The notes beneath the pieces were generated by a model. It searched no databases. It was not told where the DNA came from and saw nothing but the letters and a program-made list of their open reading frames with translations. A program made the translations under genes and the position numbers. A stretch of DNA of 64,000 bases, taken from Scenedesmus sp. ARA3. Taxonomy: Eukaryota; Chlorophyta; Chlorophyceae; Sphaeropleales; Scenedesmaceae. Each line of letters starts with the position of its first letter. Within the stretch, counting starts at the first letter, position 1. The stretch covers positions 23,936 through 87,935 of the forward strand of contig RWJK01001513.1 in assembly GCA_004335835.1 (NCBI GenBank), in the 5' to 3' direction. This document shows positions 48,061 to 60,648 of this stretch, piece after piece.

Positions 48061-48459
48061 GACCTGATCAAGGCTACAGCCGAGATGTGTATTTTGCATT
48101 GGTTTTCCAGGTACCAGCAACTGCAGTGGTTTGAGCCGGACACCTAACGAGAACCTGTTACGCCAGCCTGGCAAGTCTCAGCTGCATGCATCGGCTGCAC
48201 GTGCCTGGTAATGCCCACAGAGCAAATCACGCAGCAGGCAACGACAACAGCAAACAAGAAGGGCTGATTACCCGCTCAAGCACTTCACCAGCACCAAACA
48301 TAGCCCACACAATGCAACAGCCATTCACAGAGCCACATCGTATCCCATCCTGATGCAGCGCAGTGACGCTGTCGGTTGTGGCAGTTGCTGCAGCTGCAGA
48401 GCACGCCAGCTGCCACGCAGGAGCCACTTCCTGCCGTCATGTCCGCATTAAACAGTCCC
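48061..48459. other. Region between the rRNA-like insert and the NAA15 stop
   Basis: The right part is the expected 3' UTR of the minus-strand NAA15 gene. No other feature is recognisable; the left part may still belong to the organellar insert. Confidence 0.4.
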
Positions 48460-50372
48460 TCACAGCTTCACCGCGCCTATCCTGTCAGCGAGCTGCTCCA
48501 GCAGCTGCTTCGTGTCGCTGCTCTGCTCCCCGCCAAAGTAGTTGCTGCGCGTGAACACCTTGGCGCAGCGCTGCTTCCACTCCGCTGCTGCTGCTGCATC
48601 AGCAAGCGGCCCAGACAGCAGCAGCTTGTGCACCTCTGTGCAAGCCGCCAAATCTGCTGCTGCTGCTGCTGCATCCGGCTGCAGGGATGACAGCAGCGCC
48701 TGCACACCCTGCTGCTTGCTTGCAGGGTCTAGTAGCGCCGCCATCTCTGCTGCTGCTGCGCGGTGGCGCAAGCTGCTGCTGCCGCTGCTGTGTTGGCTGC
48801 TGTAGGCTGCCGCGTACGCTGCGACGCTGGCTGCGCCGCCGAGCAGCTGCGGCAGCAGCTCCGTCACCAGCTGCTGCACTGCAGGGTTGGCTGGCGGGGT
48901 GCTGGACACTGCAGATATGAATGGCACCAGGGCAGCAGGCGGTGAGGAGAAGCACAGCAGGGCAGGGCAGGGCGCGGCAGGCAAGGCAGGTGAGGAGCGA
49001 GGCAGACTTATAACACCTAATTCCGATGACCCTCAAACTGATTGACGTCACACTCTTGTGTGATCTGTCTGATGTGTCCAGCAGGTCCATGAACACCAGC
49101 AACACCAGCAGGAGCATGTTGCGTGCCAGGGGCCGCCATGCACAACACCCAGCACACATTACCGCACTGGCCTCGCAAGCAGCTGCCACTCAGCTGCAGC
49201 AGAACCCTCGGCTGCAGTTATGCCTTACTTGGAGCCCCAGCACTGCGCGCAGCATGTGGTACCCAAACAGCTGGCACCCAGCCTCACACTGCCTCTAAAT
49301 TCAAATCCAAACTCCAATCCTCGTCCCTCAGCACCAACAAACTCACCTCGCTGCGCAAAGCGCACAATGGCGCGGTGCACATCCGGGTGCTCCGGGCCCG
49401 CAATGTCTCTCGCGCGCTTGACTGCTGCCGCCTCCAGCAGGGCGCGGCCCTTGCGGCCATACACCTCAGCAGCAGCCAGCTGGCTCTCCAGGTGCTGCGG
49501 CGCAGCCTGCAGCAGTAGCAGCAGCAGCAGCAGCAGCAGAGGAGTGAAGGTTAGCAGCCTTGTGGCATAGAGCGTGTAGACGTGTGGTTGAGCAGCCAAA
49601 CGATGTTTTGCACAGCAAGCAACAGCACTTGTCAAGCCACAAACATTGCCCCTGCTCATCGCTGCTCCTGCTGCTGCAGCCCACTTCAATCACATCAGCG
49701 CCACCACCTTCTGCTGCTGTTGCTGCTGCTCCACCTCTTCTGAGCCACAGCGATGCAGCCTACCTGCACCAGCCCCACCACATACGCAGCAACTCAAACA
49801 AATCAGCGCTGCTACCACCTGTCCACACCCCACCCGCACACGCTAAAATCTCCAACATGATACGGCCACAAACACACCACCTCACCTGCACCAGGCCCAC
49901 CACATACTTGGTGGCCTCCGCCATCGGGTCGGCAGCAGCAGCCAGCTTGGAGCCATCAGGGTCGGGGTCAGGAGGCCTGGAGCAGCAGCAGCAGCAGCAG
50001 CAATGTGTAAGCATGAGTAATGATCAACTGTCTCATGTGCAGTAAGCAAGCCAGCTCGAGTCGTTGCTAACTTGATTGATCGCTCCATGACCATGACGTG
50101 TGAACGCTTTGGTTCATCACTTGTGATGAGGGGCTGTACACAAGGCGCGGATGCAGCCAGCTGGCAGCTGTACTGCTCCCTATTTGCAAGCCAGACGGGC
50201 ATGCACCTGCTGCTGCTGCTGCTGCTGCTGCTCACCGCGTGCTGCTCTTCTTCTTCTGCTTGTCTGCTGCACCGCCGCCGCTGCTGCTGCGCTGCTTGGC
50301 TGCCTCTGCAGCAGCAGTTGCAGCAGCAGCCGCAGCTGCCTCTGCCTCCTTCTCACGCCGCTTCTCCTCCTA

Positions 50373-50426
<54 letters not shown>

Positions 50427-53400
50427 GCACCTCGGTGGGTAGCTCTTTGCCAGTGTATCAGACGCTTGTGACAAAGTCAAGGTCAAACTGCAGAAGGTCG
50501 CCATTCCTAGCCCAAAAACATAGTGAATTGTGATAGCACTGTGCGTGTGGCAAGATGTGCCGGCCATGTGGAGCCGTGTGCAGCCCATTACTGTGGACTG
50601 CTTGGTAACGAGTGGCTGGCATGGCTGCTGTTGGTTGGCTAAACTAGTCGGGCTGCTACGACACAAGCAGCACAACACTCTCTCAACCGTGCATATAGAA
50701 TCCTTTCTCCCCTGCAACTCTGCAGCGTTCTGGGTGCAGTGCAACAACGCGCGTGCCGCAACATACCAGCGTGTCAAACCTACGCGTGCCTGCACACGTA
50801 GGTGTGCATGCAGCGTAGTGCAGGCCCGTCCCATCATACCAAAAAAGTAACATATGCTATAAAAAGTTATAAAAAGTTATAAAAAGTTATAAAAAGTTAT
50901 AAAAAGTTATAAAAAGTTATAAAAAGTTATAAAAAGTTATAAAAAGTTATAAAAAGTTATAAAAAGTTATAAAAAGTTATAAAAAGTAACATATGTTATA
51001 ACATCTGTTATAACAATCACCCACCTTCTTGCGCCGCAGCTTCTCCTTCTTGCGCTCCTCTGGGCTGAGTGCTGCCAGTGACGCCTCGTCTGCTGCTGTG
51101 GCTGCTGCTGCTGCTGCGGGCGCGTCCTGCAGCGCCAGGTAGCAGCGCACAGCGCCCACCGCAGCCTGCACAAGGCGCAGCACAACAGGACACCGCAGAC
51201 ACACGTTTCAGCGGTGGGAAGGCAAGCATTCACTTCCACAGCAACACAACAACACCGCAGCCTGCACAAGGCGCAGCACACATACACATGTTTGAGGGGT
51301 GGGCAGGCAGGCCGGTTTCCACAGCGATCAGACTCACGCAGTAGTATATAAATTAGAAGTATAGAGTATAGAGTACAGGCGCATTGAGGTCTGAACCTGC
51401 GGCTCAGCACAGCACAGAGGTCAACAATGTCTGCTGCTGCTGCTGCAGACGGGCCTCAAAAGCAGCCAGGCGATCAAGCACATGGCACAAAACACCCAAC
51501 AAATAACGCCCGCCTCACCCGCATGTAGAAGGGGTGGTGCTGCAGCCGGTCCTGCAACCGCGGCAGGCCCAGGTAGCTCCGCAGCGTCATCTCTCCACAC
51601 ATGCCGCCACATAACATAACATGTCAAATAACATAACAAATGACACCCGCCTCACCCGCATGTAGAAGGGGTGGTGCTGCAGCCGGTCCTCCAGCCGCAG
51701 CAGGCCAATGTAGCTGCGCAGCGTCATCTTGCGCACGCAGTACGAGTGGAAGTCAAACTGGTCCTCCACAAAGTCAGCAAAGTGCTTGGCCACTGCTGTG
51801 TACTGCTTGAGGGCCTTGCCCAGTGCTCCTGCTGCCAGGTGCGCGTTGCCGCAGCGCACCTCGTACCACATGTGCTGCATGTCGTACAGGTTGTTCAGCT
51901 GCAGGCAGCAGCAAGGTTGCAGCAAGCAAGCATGAATGTGTAAGTTATGAGTAAGTGTGATATTGTCATCACCAGCAGACATGCATCAATACATACAGCA
52001 GGCAGGCGGCAAATGATGCAGCACGCCAGCTGCAAAATGGGTGCCATAGCTTAGGGCTGCATACAAACCATGGGAGCTGAAAGCAGCTTGCTTGCGCGCT
52101 TGGCGCAGCTGCTGGCACCCATGAGACTGCCTGCACCTTGATTACTAGCTATGTATTGGCCCATCCACACTGTACTGCATCCGCCAGTGCCACAACGAAC
52201 TCCACACAAAACAAACTGCGTACTCATCACCACCTACCTGGTCCCCATCACGCGTGAACAGCATGGCGGTCTGCTCTGCAGCCTCCACCTGGCCGGCTGC
52301 AAACAGAGCCTTGACGGCCATGCTGTTGGTGTAGCGGTCTGCGGTGTCGGCCTTGCGCGCGGCGTCCGCTGCTGCTGCCGCTCCCACCATGTCGCCTGCA
52401 GGGCAGCAACAAAGCAACATGATGTGACGTACGTGAAGAAATTGTGATTGCAAGCAATGTGCGTCTGCGGCACAAGCGGAGGCCTGCAACGGCACCTGAA
52501 CACCCAAGCAAACTGAACACAATGAGCACGGCAACACGCACAACGATGTGCCTGCTGCCACGTGTTACAAAGTTATACGAGAACAGACACCAATCAATTC
52601 ACAAAACAGTGGTGGTGAGCGGGCCGCGCCTCAGAGAAATAATGTAATCAATGCCCGGGTGAGCTGCGCACAGCCACCCTCAGTGTGTGTAACAAAAGTG
52701 TAAGCATCACCGGCACAGCCGCTACACCACCACTGTCGAACAGTCACTCCGTCACTCCAACCGAACAGCCCTCCCGCATAGCTAGAAAACCCGAAGCCAA
52801 AAGTTGGCTTGAAGCCCATTGCACATGTACCATAACTATCTATTGACAGCGATGAGTGATCACCAGCCCACCTGTGTGTTTCAGGATGCGTGCACGCGCC
52901 AGCAGCAGCTCAATTACCTCAGGCGCTAGCTGCAGCGCCTCATCATTCAGCCTCAACGCTGACTCAGCATCACCCAGCCGGTCGTAATGCTGCGCAAGGT
53001 AATGCAGCACCCAGGTCAGCGGGTTGTCCTCGCCGCTGCCGCTGCTGCTGCTGCCATTTGCCGGCTGCTGCTGCCGCAGCGGGCCGTTGCTGCTGCTGTT
53101 TGCGGCCGGCTGCAGGAGTCCTGGCAAGCTGCCGCTGCTGCGCAGGGCTGCTGCATAGCCCTCAAACAGCTGCTGCAGCGCTGCTGCTTTTGCTGAGTCA
53201 GCGTAGAGCGGCTTGAGGTCTGAAAAGAGGCTGGGGATCCCGCGCAGTAGGTAGCGGCGCACGTAGCTGTCCGCGGCAGCCGCAAAGTCGGAGCCAACCT
53301 GCGGCACGGCAGCAGCAGCAGCAGCGACAGTGAGCAGCCGAGAAGTGAGCAGGCTAAACGTGGTGCAGGCCTGGCTGATGCAGAGGTACCCAGCAGCAGC

Positions 53401-56185
53401 TCCACGATCGACACAGTACGACATGCATGCCATGCACAGCATGCATGGCAGCAGAGCAAACACGATATGATAATTCACAGCAGCAACGATCCAATGTCAT
53501 CAGACTCACCGTGAAGTCCAGAGGGATGCGCTGGCACACCATGCTCTTGTAACAGCAGCACATAACGTAACATAACATAACACAACATAACACAACATAA
53601 ACAAACTCACCAGGAAGTCCAGCGGGATGCGCTGGCAGGCCATGCTCTTGGGGTACTGCTGGCCCAGAGCACCATACAGCGCCACAAGCTTGCCCCGCTG
53701 CTCCTCACTGTACGCCTGCAGCAGCCGCCGCTTCTTGCCGCTGTGTGGGCTCCACACACTGCTGCTGCTGCTGCTGCGTGCGGCCTCGCTGCTGCTGCCG
53801 CCTGCTGCTGCCGCTTGCTGCTGCTGCTGCCAGGTCTGGCCGTCTTTGGGCGGCTGTATGCCCAGACAGAGCTGCAGGCCTTCATGCACGCGGTAGTCAT
53901 CAGGGTTGAGCACCAGCAGCTTGCGGAACAGCGCCTCTGCTGCCTCGGGGCGCCCCAGCTGCAGCAGCAGCTGCGCCTTGCTGTGCATGACGCCCAGCTT
54001 GTCACGCAGCTTGTCCTGTGCGGGTGGAAACATGACATCGCAGTTGTGCAGGCACGTCAGGGTGCATATGGTAGCACATCACATCAAATTGTCGAGGTAG
54101 CAGTGGCCACAGATGCAGCAGCGTGTGCTGTTTGGGGAGGTGAATAGCAGATGTGCAAGCATGTATTGGGTACGAAAGGGCAAGGAGGCGGCTAATCCAA
54201 GAGGTGACACTCCAGGCTGGGCACACCCTTGCAGTGACACATATTGTCGCAAGCGAGCTCTGCACTACCCACCTGGAGCTGCACAATCTTGAACCCACTG
54301 CTGCTTCAGTACGCGGTGCCCTGCCTCCTCCTGGCACTCCTCGGCTGCTGCTGCTGCTGCTGCTGCTGCTGCGAATTGCCACCATCCCGTGCCCGCCCCC
54401 TAAGTCTACCTACACATCCAACAGCAGCAGCTGCTTCCCTCCCACTGCCATCTTCATTACTCAAGCCCCTCAAACCTCATCTCTTAGTGTCAACCCTCAT
54501 CACTCATTCCTTAGTCCCCAGCCTCACCTGCTGCTGCTCCAGCAGTGTCAGTGCTGCCTCAGGCTGGCCTCCCTCCTGCAGCACCTGCGCCTTGTACGCC
54601 AGCAGCTCGCTGTGCTCGTACGCCTCGCTGGGCGGCACCTCGTCCTGCTTGCAGGAAAGCGGCGGGTTGCAGGAAAGCGTGGTTGCTTGCAGGAACGCGT
54701 GCAGAGATATGCTGTTGTGCAGGTATACGAAACAGGCCCTTACCACATATACTTCAACGAGCAGATACTTATAACAGCAGCTCGGCTGATGCAGGTGGGT
54801 TGGACTCTCTATTGCTGTTGCCGCTGCAACTGCTGCTGTCGCTGCTGCTGCTGCTGCTGCTGGCCGCTCACCAGCGTGGACTCAAACGCTGACAGGATCT
54901 GCACGCACAGCTCGTGGTTGCCGCCCAGATGGTGCCCAATGGCGAAGCTGATCCAGTTATTGCGGTTGTTGGCGCGCAGCTGCAGCAGCCGGTAGCGCGT
55001 GTCCACAAAGCCGCCGATGTCGCGCATCTGAATCTGCGGGGCGTTAGTAACACAGCAGGGGTAACAGAGGTGGTGACGCAACTGTCAGAGACGGACAGCA
55101 TATGTGAAGGCATGCATCACTGCAGGGGCGGAGAGGTTCAAGCAAGGGAGCTGCAAGTGCAGCAGCGGCTGGTGAATCGCAGCCTGGGCATGCGACTGAG
55201 AGACTCGTGGCACAGACGCAATAATGTGGGGAAACACTGACCAGCAGCCTGGCACTGCACCTGCTGCTGTGCTTTGTTTGAAATTCTGTATGTGTGTATC
55301 ATGCTCTGACAAAACAGGCCACTATTCTGCACAACTCGCCAATCGCTTGAGTGTGCCAAATGCCTGTACTGCTGCTGCTGCTGCTGCCAGGCTGTGCTGC
55401 TCCTGGTCAATCGGGGCTGCTGCGCCCCTACACAGCTTTATAAAACCAACCTGCAGCATAGCTAAGTCTCGCAGGATCTGCACATTGTCCTTGTCGAAGC
55501 GGAGAGCGTTCGTGTAGCATTTGATCGCCTCCAGGTAATTGTTGTCCGAGCGGTACAGCAGCCTGCACGGCAACATCACAATCGAAAACATACGTATTTT
55601 TCAACATTAGACGACGGGCCCTGCCTGCTTTCGTGCCGGGTTCCAGGCTGGCGAGTGCAATCTGGCCCGCCGCAGTCACCTGGCACTCCTGCCAGCAAGC
55701 AAGATGTGCAGACTCACCCGTAAACGTGCCAGCAAACGTGGCTCTTGAGGTCCGCTCTGAGGCCCTTCCTGACCAGTTCGTATGCCTCCTCCTTCTTCTC
55801 CATGTAGTTGAAAGTCAGGCCCTATGAGATGCAGCAGCACACCAGGCTTGCAGTCAGGCATGCATAACTACGAGCTATAGGCCCCTGAGCACTGAGAGGA
55901 CAACACCGGTGAGTTGAACATTTGAATAAAGGTCATCTTGAGCCATAAATGGTATCTGCTTGCTCAGCTGCAGTCCAGCAAAGTTGCGTGCAGTACTGCT
56001 GCTGCTGCTGCCAGCCTGCTGCTGCACACCTTCATTGCCAGCGTCTCTCCATGCTCCGGAAACTTCTTCAGGATCTGGTCTGCGGCCTTGATGGCCTTTT
56101 TGTACTGTTTGCTCTCATAGAACTTGACCACCTGTCTAAACAGGCCAGACTCCTTGTTGGGCAGAGGCTGTGTGGGCTGCGCCAT
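48460..56185 (-). CDS. NAA15: NAA15, auxiliary (ribosome-anchoring) subunit of N-terminal acetyltransferase A, 14 exons, 952 aa
   Basis: Exons, 5' to 3': 56185-56030, 55821-55718, 55562-55451, 55033-54872, 54644-54528, 54015-53611, 53298-52872, 52395-52238, 51898-51656, 51165-51025, 50369-50236, 49976-49886, 49506-49347, 48908-48460; frame intact. NAA15 is the TPR scaffold of the NatA complex, which holds the catalytic NAA10 subunit at the ribosome and acetylates nascent N-termini. Collinear matches to the family: [136 protein letters not shown], then a Lys/Glu-rich stretch ([13 protein letters not shown]), and the C-terminal helical part. Glutamine, serine and alanine runs enlarge the linkers. 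Four of its introns contain tandem copies of an adjoining exon edge. Confidence 0.94.
49760..49906 (-). repeat. Duplicated end of NAA15 exon 12 with donor
   Basis: The end of exon 12 (codons for YVVGLVQ, then GT) at 49886-49906 recurs at about 49764-49784 in the following intron, with one synonymous change (GGC to GGG) and GTAGGC as donor. Confidence 0.75.
50858..50990. repeat. Minisatellite (TTATAAAAAG)n in a NAA15 intron
   Basis: About 13 near-perfect copies of a 10-bp AT-rich unit lie in the intron between exons 10 and 11, flanked by related TAACATATG sequences on both sides. It is the most AT-rich block in the window. Confidence 0.95.
51155..51283 (-). repeat. Duplicated acceptor of NAA15 exon 10
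   Basis: About 27 bp spanning the intron end and the first bases of exon 10 (51160-51186) recur at 51257-51283, period 97 bp. On the minus strand both read a CGCCTTGTGCAG acceptor followed by GCTGCGGTG. Confidence 0.85.
51516..51733 (-). repeat. Duplicated end of NAA15 exon 9 with donor
   Basis: The last 24 codons of exon 9 (51656-51727) recur in the next intron at about 51521-51592, followed by the same GTGAGGCGGG donor. The copy is open in frame and encodes [12 protein letters not shown], then [11 protein letters not shown]. Confidence 0.9.
53506..53650 (-). repeat. Duplicated end of NAA15 exon 6 with donor
   Basis: Exon 6 ends [13 protein letters not shown] then GTGAGT (53611-53650). A second copy at about 53508-53548 encodes [13 protein letters not shown] then GTGAGT. 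Between them is an AACATAACAC-type short repeat array (53565-53600). Confidence 0.9.
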
Positions 56186-56879
56186 CGCGCCAACGTGCCC
56201 GAAAGATCACCAAACTACTGGTAGTGAAAGTGTTTTGAAAACAATCAGTGGAGACGGCGTGCTCGGCAAATCTGGCGTGAGAGTGCTAGTGAGGTGTTCG
56301 CATTGCAGCAGCTGTTCGCTGCACGTAGCAACACCTGAAGCTGCAGATCTAAGCACAGTGCTGGTAATTGCTGTCGGTCAAGTGTTGGGAGAATTGCTGT
56401 GTTACTGCTGTGATGTGACATTGACACACCCCGCCCACCAAGACACGGCCACTGCACACGGGCAAGCGTCTCAGCTTTTTCAACGTTCATTGCTCTTGTT
56501 AGAGAGGCAAAGTCTGATCAGTCGCTTCGATCTCCTTCACATCAGTCAACGAGCCTGGGGTCCTGACAGACTGAGCTGTGGCCTTCAATCATGGCATCCT
56601 GCTGCTACTGCCTACATCCCATCGAACTTGGTGCCTCACCATCTCTGTGCAACTTCCCAACACCTAATCTCAGCAACTCACAACTGCATTGACAGAATTG
56701 CTGCAACACGGAGTCCTCTAAGTGCCCAATCACTGGAACGATGTATGTCAAGGTGGCAGTACAGTACTGCTGCAGCAATGCCCGCACTGCCCACAAGGCT
56801 ACCCCACAGCCTCCAGTCACTAGACCGCCAAGGTGACAATAAAGTATCTTTGCACCAGCACGGCTTTGTACACTTTGCA
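56186..56879. other. Intergenic region between NAA15 and MECR
   Basis: Both flanking genes are on the minus strand, so this 694-bp stretch should contain the MECR 3' UTR and the NAA15 promoter. No exon is recognisable, although long accidental open frames cross it. Confidence 0.5.
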
Positions 56880-57053
56880 TCATTCCGGCACAAACGCCAC
56901 CTTGTGCTGCTTGTGTGCGGCGCTGCTGGCTTCAAGCGCCTCAGAAAAGCGGGCCAGCGGGAACTCCTGCAGCCTGCAGCGGCAGCAGCAGCAGCAGCAG
57001 CAGGCGCAGCAGCAGCAGCAGCAGCAGCAGGCGCAGCAGCAGCAGCAGCAGGC

Positions 57054-57143
<90 letters not shown>

Positions 57144-57857
57144 CAAGAGTGCATGCAGGCAGTTGTGGGCAGAGCTTTACAGCAAAGCATTTATACCACT
57201 GACCACTCCAGCCCTCTCAACAGACTACAGACTGCATAGTGATCACATTTGCACAGGCTAATGGCGATGTCTTGTGCAACACAGCGTGCACTTCCAAAGT
57301 CCAGGCTGTACATGCGCGCGGCTTGCTGCTGCTGCTGCTTACTTGGGTGGCGTGAGGTGTCCCTGCTGGATGTGTCCCACCACCTTGTCCAGCAGCGCTG
57401 CATGCGCTGCGGGGCCAGCACGCTTCGCCCACCTGCAAGCAGGACCGGAATTCAAAATGGCTTTCAAAACAAACGAAGCACCTATCACAAGGAATTTAAA
57501 CGGAGCAGGCTCGCTGTTTTGCACAACAGCAAAGTAAGGTACGATCCTCACATTCGGCGCCTGCTGATCCAGGCGCCTTTGCAGCCAACATGTTATTCTG
57601 TCGGCAACTTCATCCTGTCAAGCCATTCTTTGTGGTCGCTAAACCAAAAATCTGCTCACCCTCCGCTGATCCAGAAGCCCCTGAATGTTATGTCCTTGAA
57701 AATGAGCAGCGCAGTGGGCGGCGCCAGAGGCTGCATGCTCATTGCCCCATACGTGACGTGTGTGCCGCCAGCCTGCAGCACCTTGGCAATCGCTGCTGCG
57801 CTGCTGCCACCGACGCAGTTGAGGGCCAGCTTGGGGGCAGGCAAGCCTGACGCAGCT

Positions 57858-57895
<38 letters not shown>

Positions 57896-58226
57896 GTATT
57901 GGTAGAAGGAGAAGAGCATCATGTTGCGTTGGCAGTGAGTGCCCAGCTCGGATACATTATGCTTTGAGCAAGTCGCAGAGCAGCGTGTCGCAGCTGCCAC
58001 TTGAAGGTGCATGTTCATGCACACATTGACAGGCAGTAATCCGCTAATGTTGCAACAAATAACATAACACAACAACAGATCAATACGGAACACACCAAAC
58101 AACACGGAAGGCAGCAGCATTTCACGGCCGGCGCACCCAGGTCTGCCTTGAGCTTCTGCTCAGTGGTGACCACGTCAGCACCCATTGCCCGCAGCCATGA
58201 CACAGCAGCCTCCCAGTCCGGCCTGA

Positions 58227-58275
<49 letters not shown>

Positions 58276-60443
58276 CGGGCCTGACGAGAGCAGTGTGCTC
58301 AGGGGTAGTGGCTACTGGAGCGGCAGTATCTTGCGTGGCAGGACAGCTGGTGACCAGACGCACTTATGCAGCGTGGTTTGCTGCTGTTCCTTGCCAGAGA
58401 TGAAGCCTCTGTAGTACAGGTGGGCGCAGCACCACTGCGCGAGGCGTATGGCTGTGAGCAAGGGGCATAACATGTCAGCTGTCTGCCACAAGATTTGCAG
58501 AGTTGCTGCTGCTGCTGCTGCAGCAGGTCTGCTGGCGCACCTGTCGCGTATGACGTTGACCGTCTTCAGGCCTTTGGCCATCGCCAGCTGGATCACATGC
58601 TGCGGGGCAGCAGACACCGCACAAAAAGGGTGCAGGCAGGCTGATCAGTTCAGCACCCTCACGGCTGCCGCGCTTGTCGCACCACACCGACAAGCTGCCC
58701 TCGGCAGGCTAACCGGGAAATCGCTTGCACACACCACAGGCAGACAGCTGCTAATTCTGTGCGGCATCTTGTTGCAAGCATGCGGCAATGTGCATGCGCG
58801 GTATCAGTGGCAACTGCCAGGCAGAAGGCAGCAACAGCAAACAAGCCGTGCAGCAAGCCACCTCACACAGCCACATGTGCCCAGATCATGGAAAAAAACA
58901 GTATACCTTGACCCGCAGATGCAAGAACAGATAACGGTTTGTAAACGATTGTGCCTCATATCTCTGCAAAAATTGCACACCTGCCCCACTGCGCTGGTGG
59001 CCCCATTCTGCACCACAGTGTCGCCAGGCTGCAGCTGCACGATGGCCTCCAGCATACAAAGCGCGGTGGGAGGGCTGCAGCGGCCCAGCAGGGGCATCCA
59101 ATGTTGCAGCAGGACGACAGGCAACATACATGCTCAGCATACTGCAGCCCAGTGACTGCTGGCCAGCCTTTCTTTGCAGCTGAGCTGTCAGTTGCGTTCA
59201 GTCATGATGCAATGTATGAGGAATAGCGTGGCTGTTGCTCCTGCTGCAGCTGCTGTGGGCAGGCCAGCAGGAGGTCCTGGCAGCCTGACCAAGCAAGGTA
59301 GTACAGTGGGTGTTCATAACATTCCTTCTCTGGTCTCAGAACGTGTCTTCAACCTGTTGTGGCTCACACCATCTAAGCCAGGACCCACAACTATCCTCTC
59401 TCAAACATTACAGCGCACGGCAGTATTGCGAGCAGCCTCTTGAAGTGCCAGCTTACTTGATGGTGAGTGTTGCTGCTGCTGCAATGGGCAGGTCGCGCGG
59501 CACCTTGTGCCAGTCTGCTGCCCTGAACACGCCTGCGCTGCGCCAGGTGCCCAGAGCAGAGGCCAGCGGCACCACATGATCACCAGCAGACAGCCCCGAC
59601 ACCTGCAAGCACCATAACAATTTGGTAGATGCAATGGAAGCTACTAGCTAGTAGCGACCTGTGTTGCATTGATGATGGTTAAGCAGGAGTGCTTTGGGCG
59701 GTGCAAGGGCGCATAGGCAGGTGCTGCTTGCAGGGCAATTGCTGGGAAGCTGTAGCAGCACCTGTGTGAAAAAGAACCTGTCAGGGAGAGCAAAGCATGG
59801 CTGCCTGGGACACGACTGATATGGATGCAAATCGCTTCCCATCCTGCGTCAAAAGGTTTGACTGTCATACACGTGCCAAATTGACACAGGTTTGATTGAT
59901 AAGCATGCAATGCACATGTCTTATGCCTGCTGCTGTGCTAGGGTTTGCACCTGCATGCACAACGCCCGGCGCGCTGTGCATGCTGCTGCAAGCTGGCCTG
60001 TGACTCACCTTGCTGCCGACCTTCACCACTTTCCCTACGCCCTCGTGGCCTGGCACGCCTGGCAGGCTTGGCTGCAGTGGGTACTTGCCCTGTACTGTGT
60101 TGATGTCTGAGGGGTTGATGGGTGCCTGCAGGACAGCAGCAGAGGCAGCAAGGGACGCAGATCATGTCGTGTGAGCCTTCTGCTTATATACAAGATGGGT
60201 TGTTTGACGGTGAACGGCGCTTACAGCGATGATCTGTATCTGTACGTCCTGCTCTCCCACTTCCGGCAGCTGCTGCTCCTTCAGTTGCAGGACATCTGCC
60301 GGTTCTCCATTCCTTTCGAAGACCAACGCCTTGGCTGTGCTCATGGCTTTTACTGAAGCTCTCCTGGCGGACGTAGCTAGCACAGAAGCCACGCGGACGT
60401 TGCCAAGCAAAGCGCGGGACGAGTTCACGCTGTGCAGCAGCAT
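56880..60443 (-). CDS. MECR: Mitochondrial enoyl-[acyl-carrier-protein] reductase, 9 exons, 366 aa
   Basis: Exons, 5' to 3': 60443-60225, 60125-60009, 59602-59457, 59074-58981, 58599-58541, 58222-58137, 57855-57660, 57432-57343, 56973-56880; frame intact. The enzyme belongs to the zinc-free medium-chain dehydrogenase/reductase family and performs the NADPH-dependent last step of the mitochondrial type II fatty-acid cycle, which feeds lipoic acid synthesis. Residues 1 to about 34 (Arg/Ser/Ala-rich, no acids) look like a mitochondrial presequence. Family blocks: [15 protein letters not shown] with the conserved Tyr (Tyr88), [22 protein letters not shown] (NADPH loop), [53 protein letters not shown], and the C-terminal [12 protein letters not shown]. 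Length fits the family (about 370). Introns before exons 6, 7 and 9 end in CTG arrays. Confidence 0.94.
56983..57143. repeat. CAG/CTG array in the last MECR intron
   Basis: A block of CAG triplets with a few GCG interruptions ends in about 29 pure CAG units (57055-57143). On the coding (minus) strand it is a CTG array leading up to the exon 9 acceptor. Confidence 0.95.
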
Positions 60444-60648
60444 CGTGCGGCTCGTTGCAGCTGGCTCATAGGCCTAGAAACAAATCAGGCATGACGCTGC
60501 ATGACTGTCTCTGTGTTAGCGTTGCTGGCTACACCAGCACATGCCGTGGTAAGTGTCGGAGAGCAGTGACTAATGGTTACAAGGAATGACACCGACTTCA
60601 AACTTCCGCCAGCCACAACAGCAAGCCAATCGGACGCCCTAGACGATG

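Noticed and set aside
50858..50990. TATAAAA units as a possible promoter array
   Set aside because: They form a 10-bp tandem repeat inside a NAA15 intron with no transcript start or gene on either strand nearby.
56124..57239. 371-codon plus-strand open frame with poly-Ala/Gln
   Set aside because: It overlaps the antisense of MECR exon 9 and the CAG array; MECR on the minus strand has complete family support.
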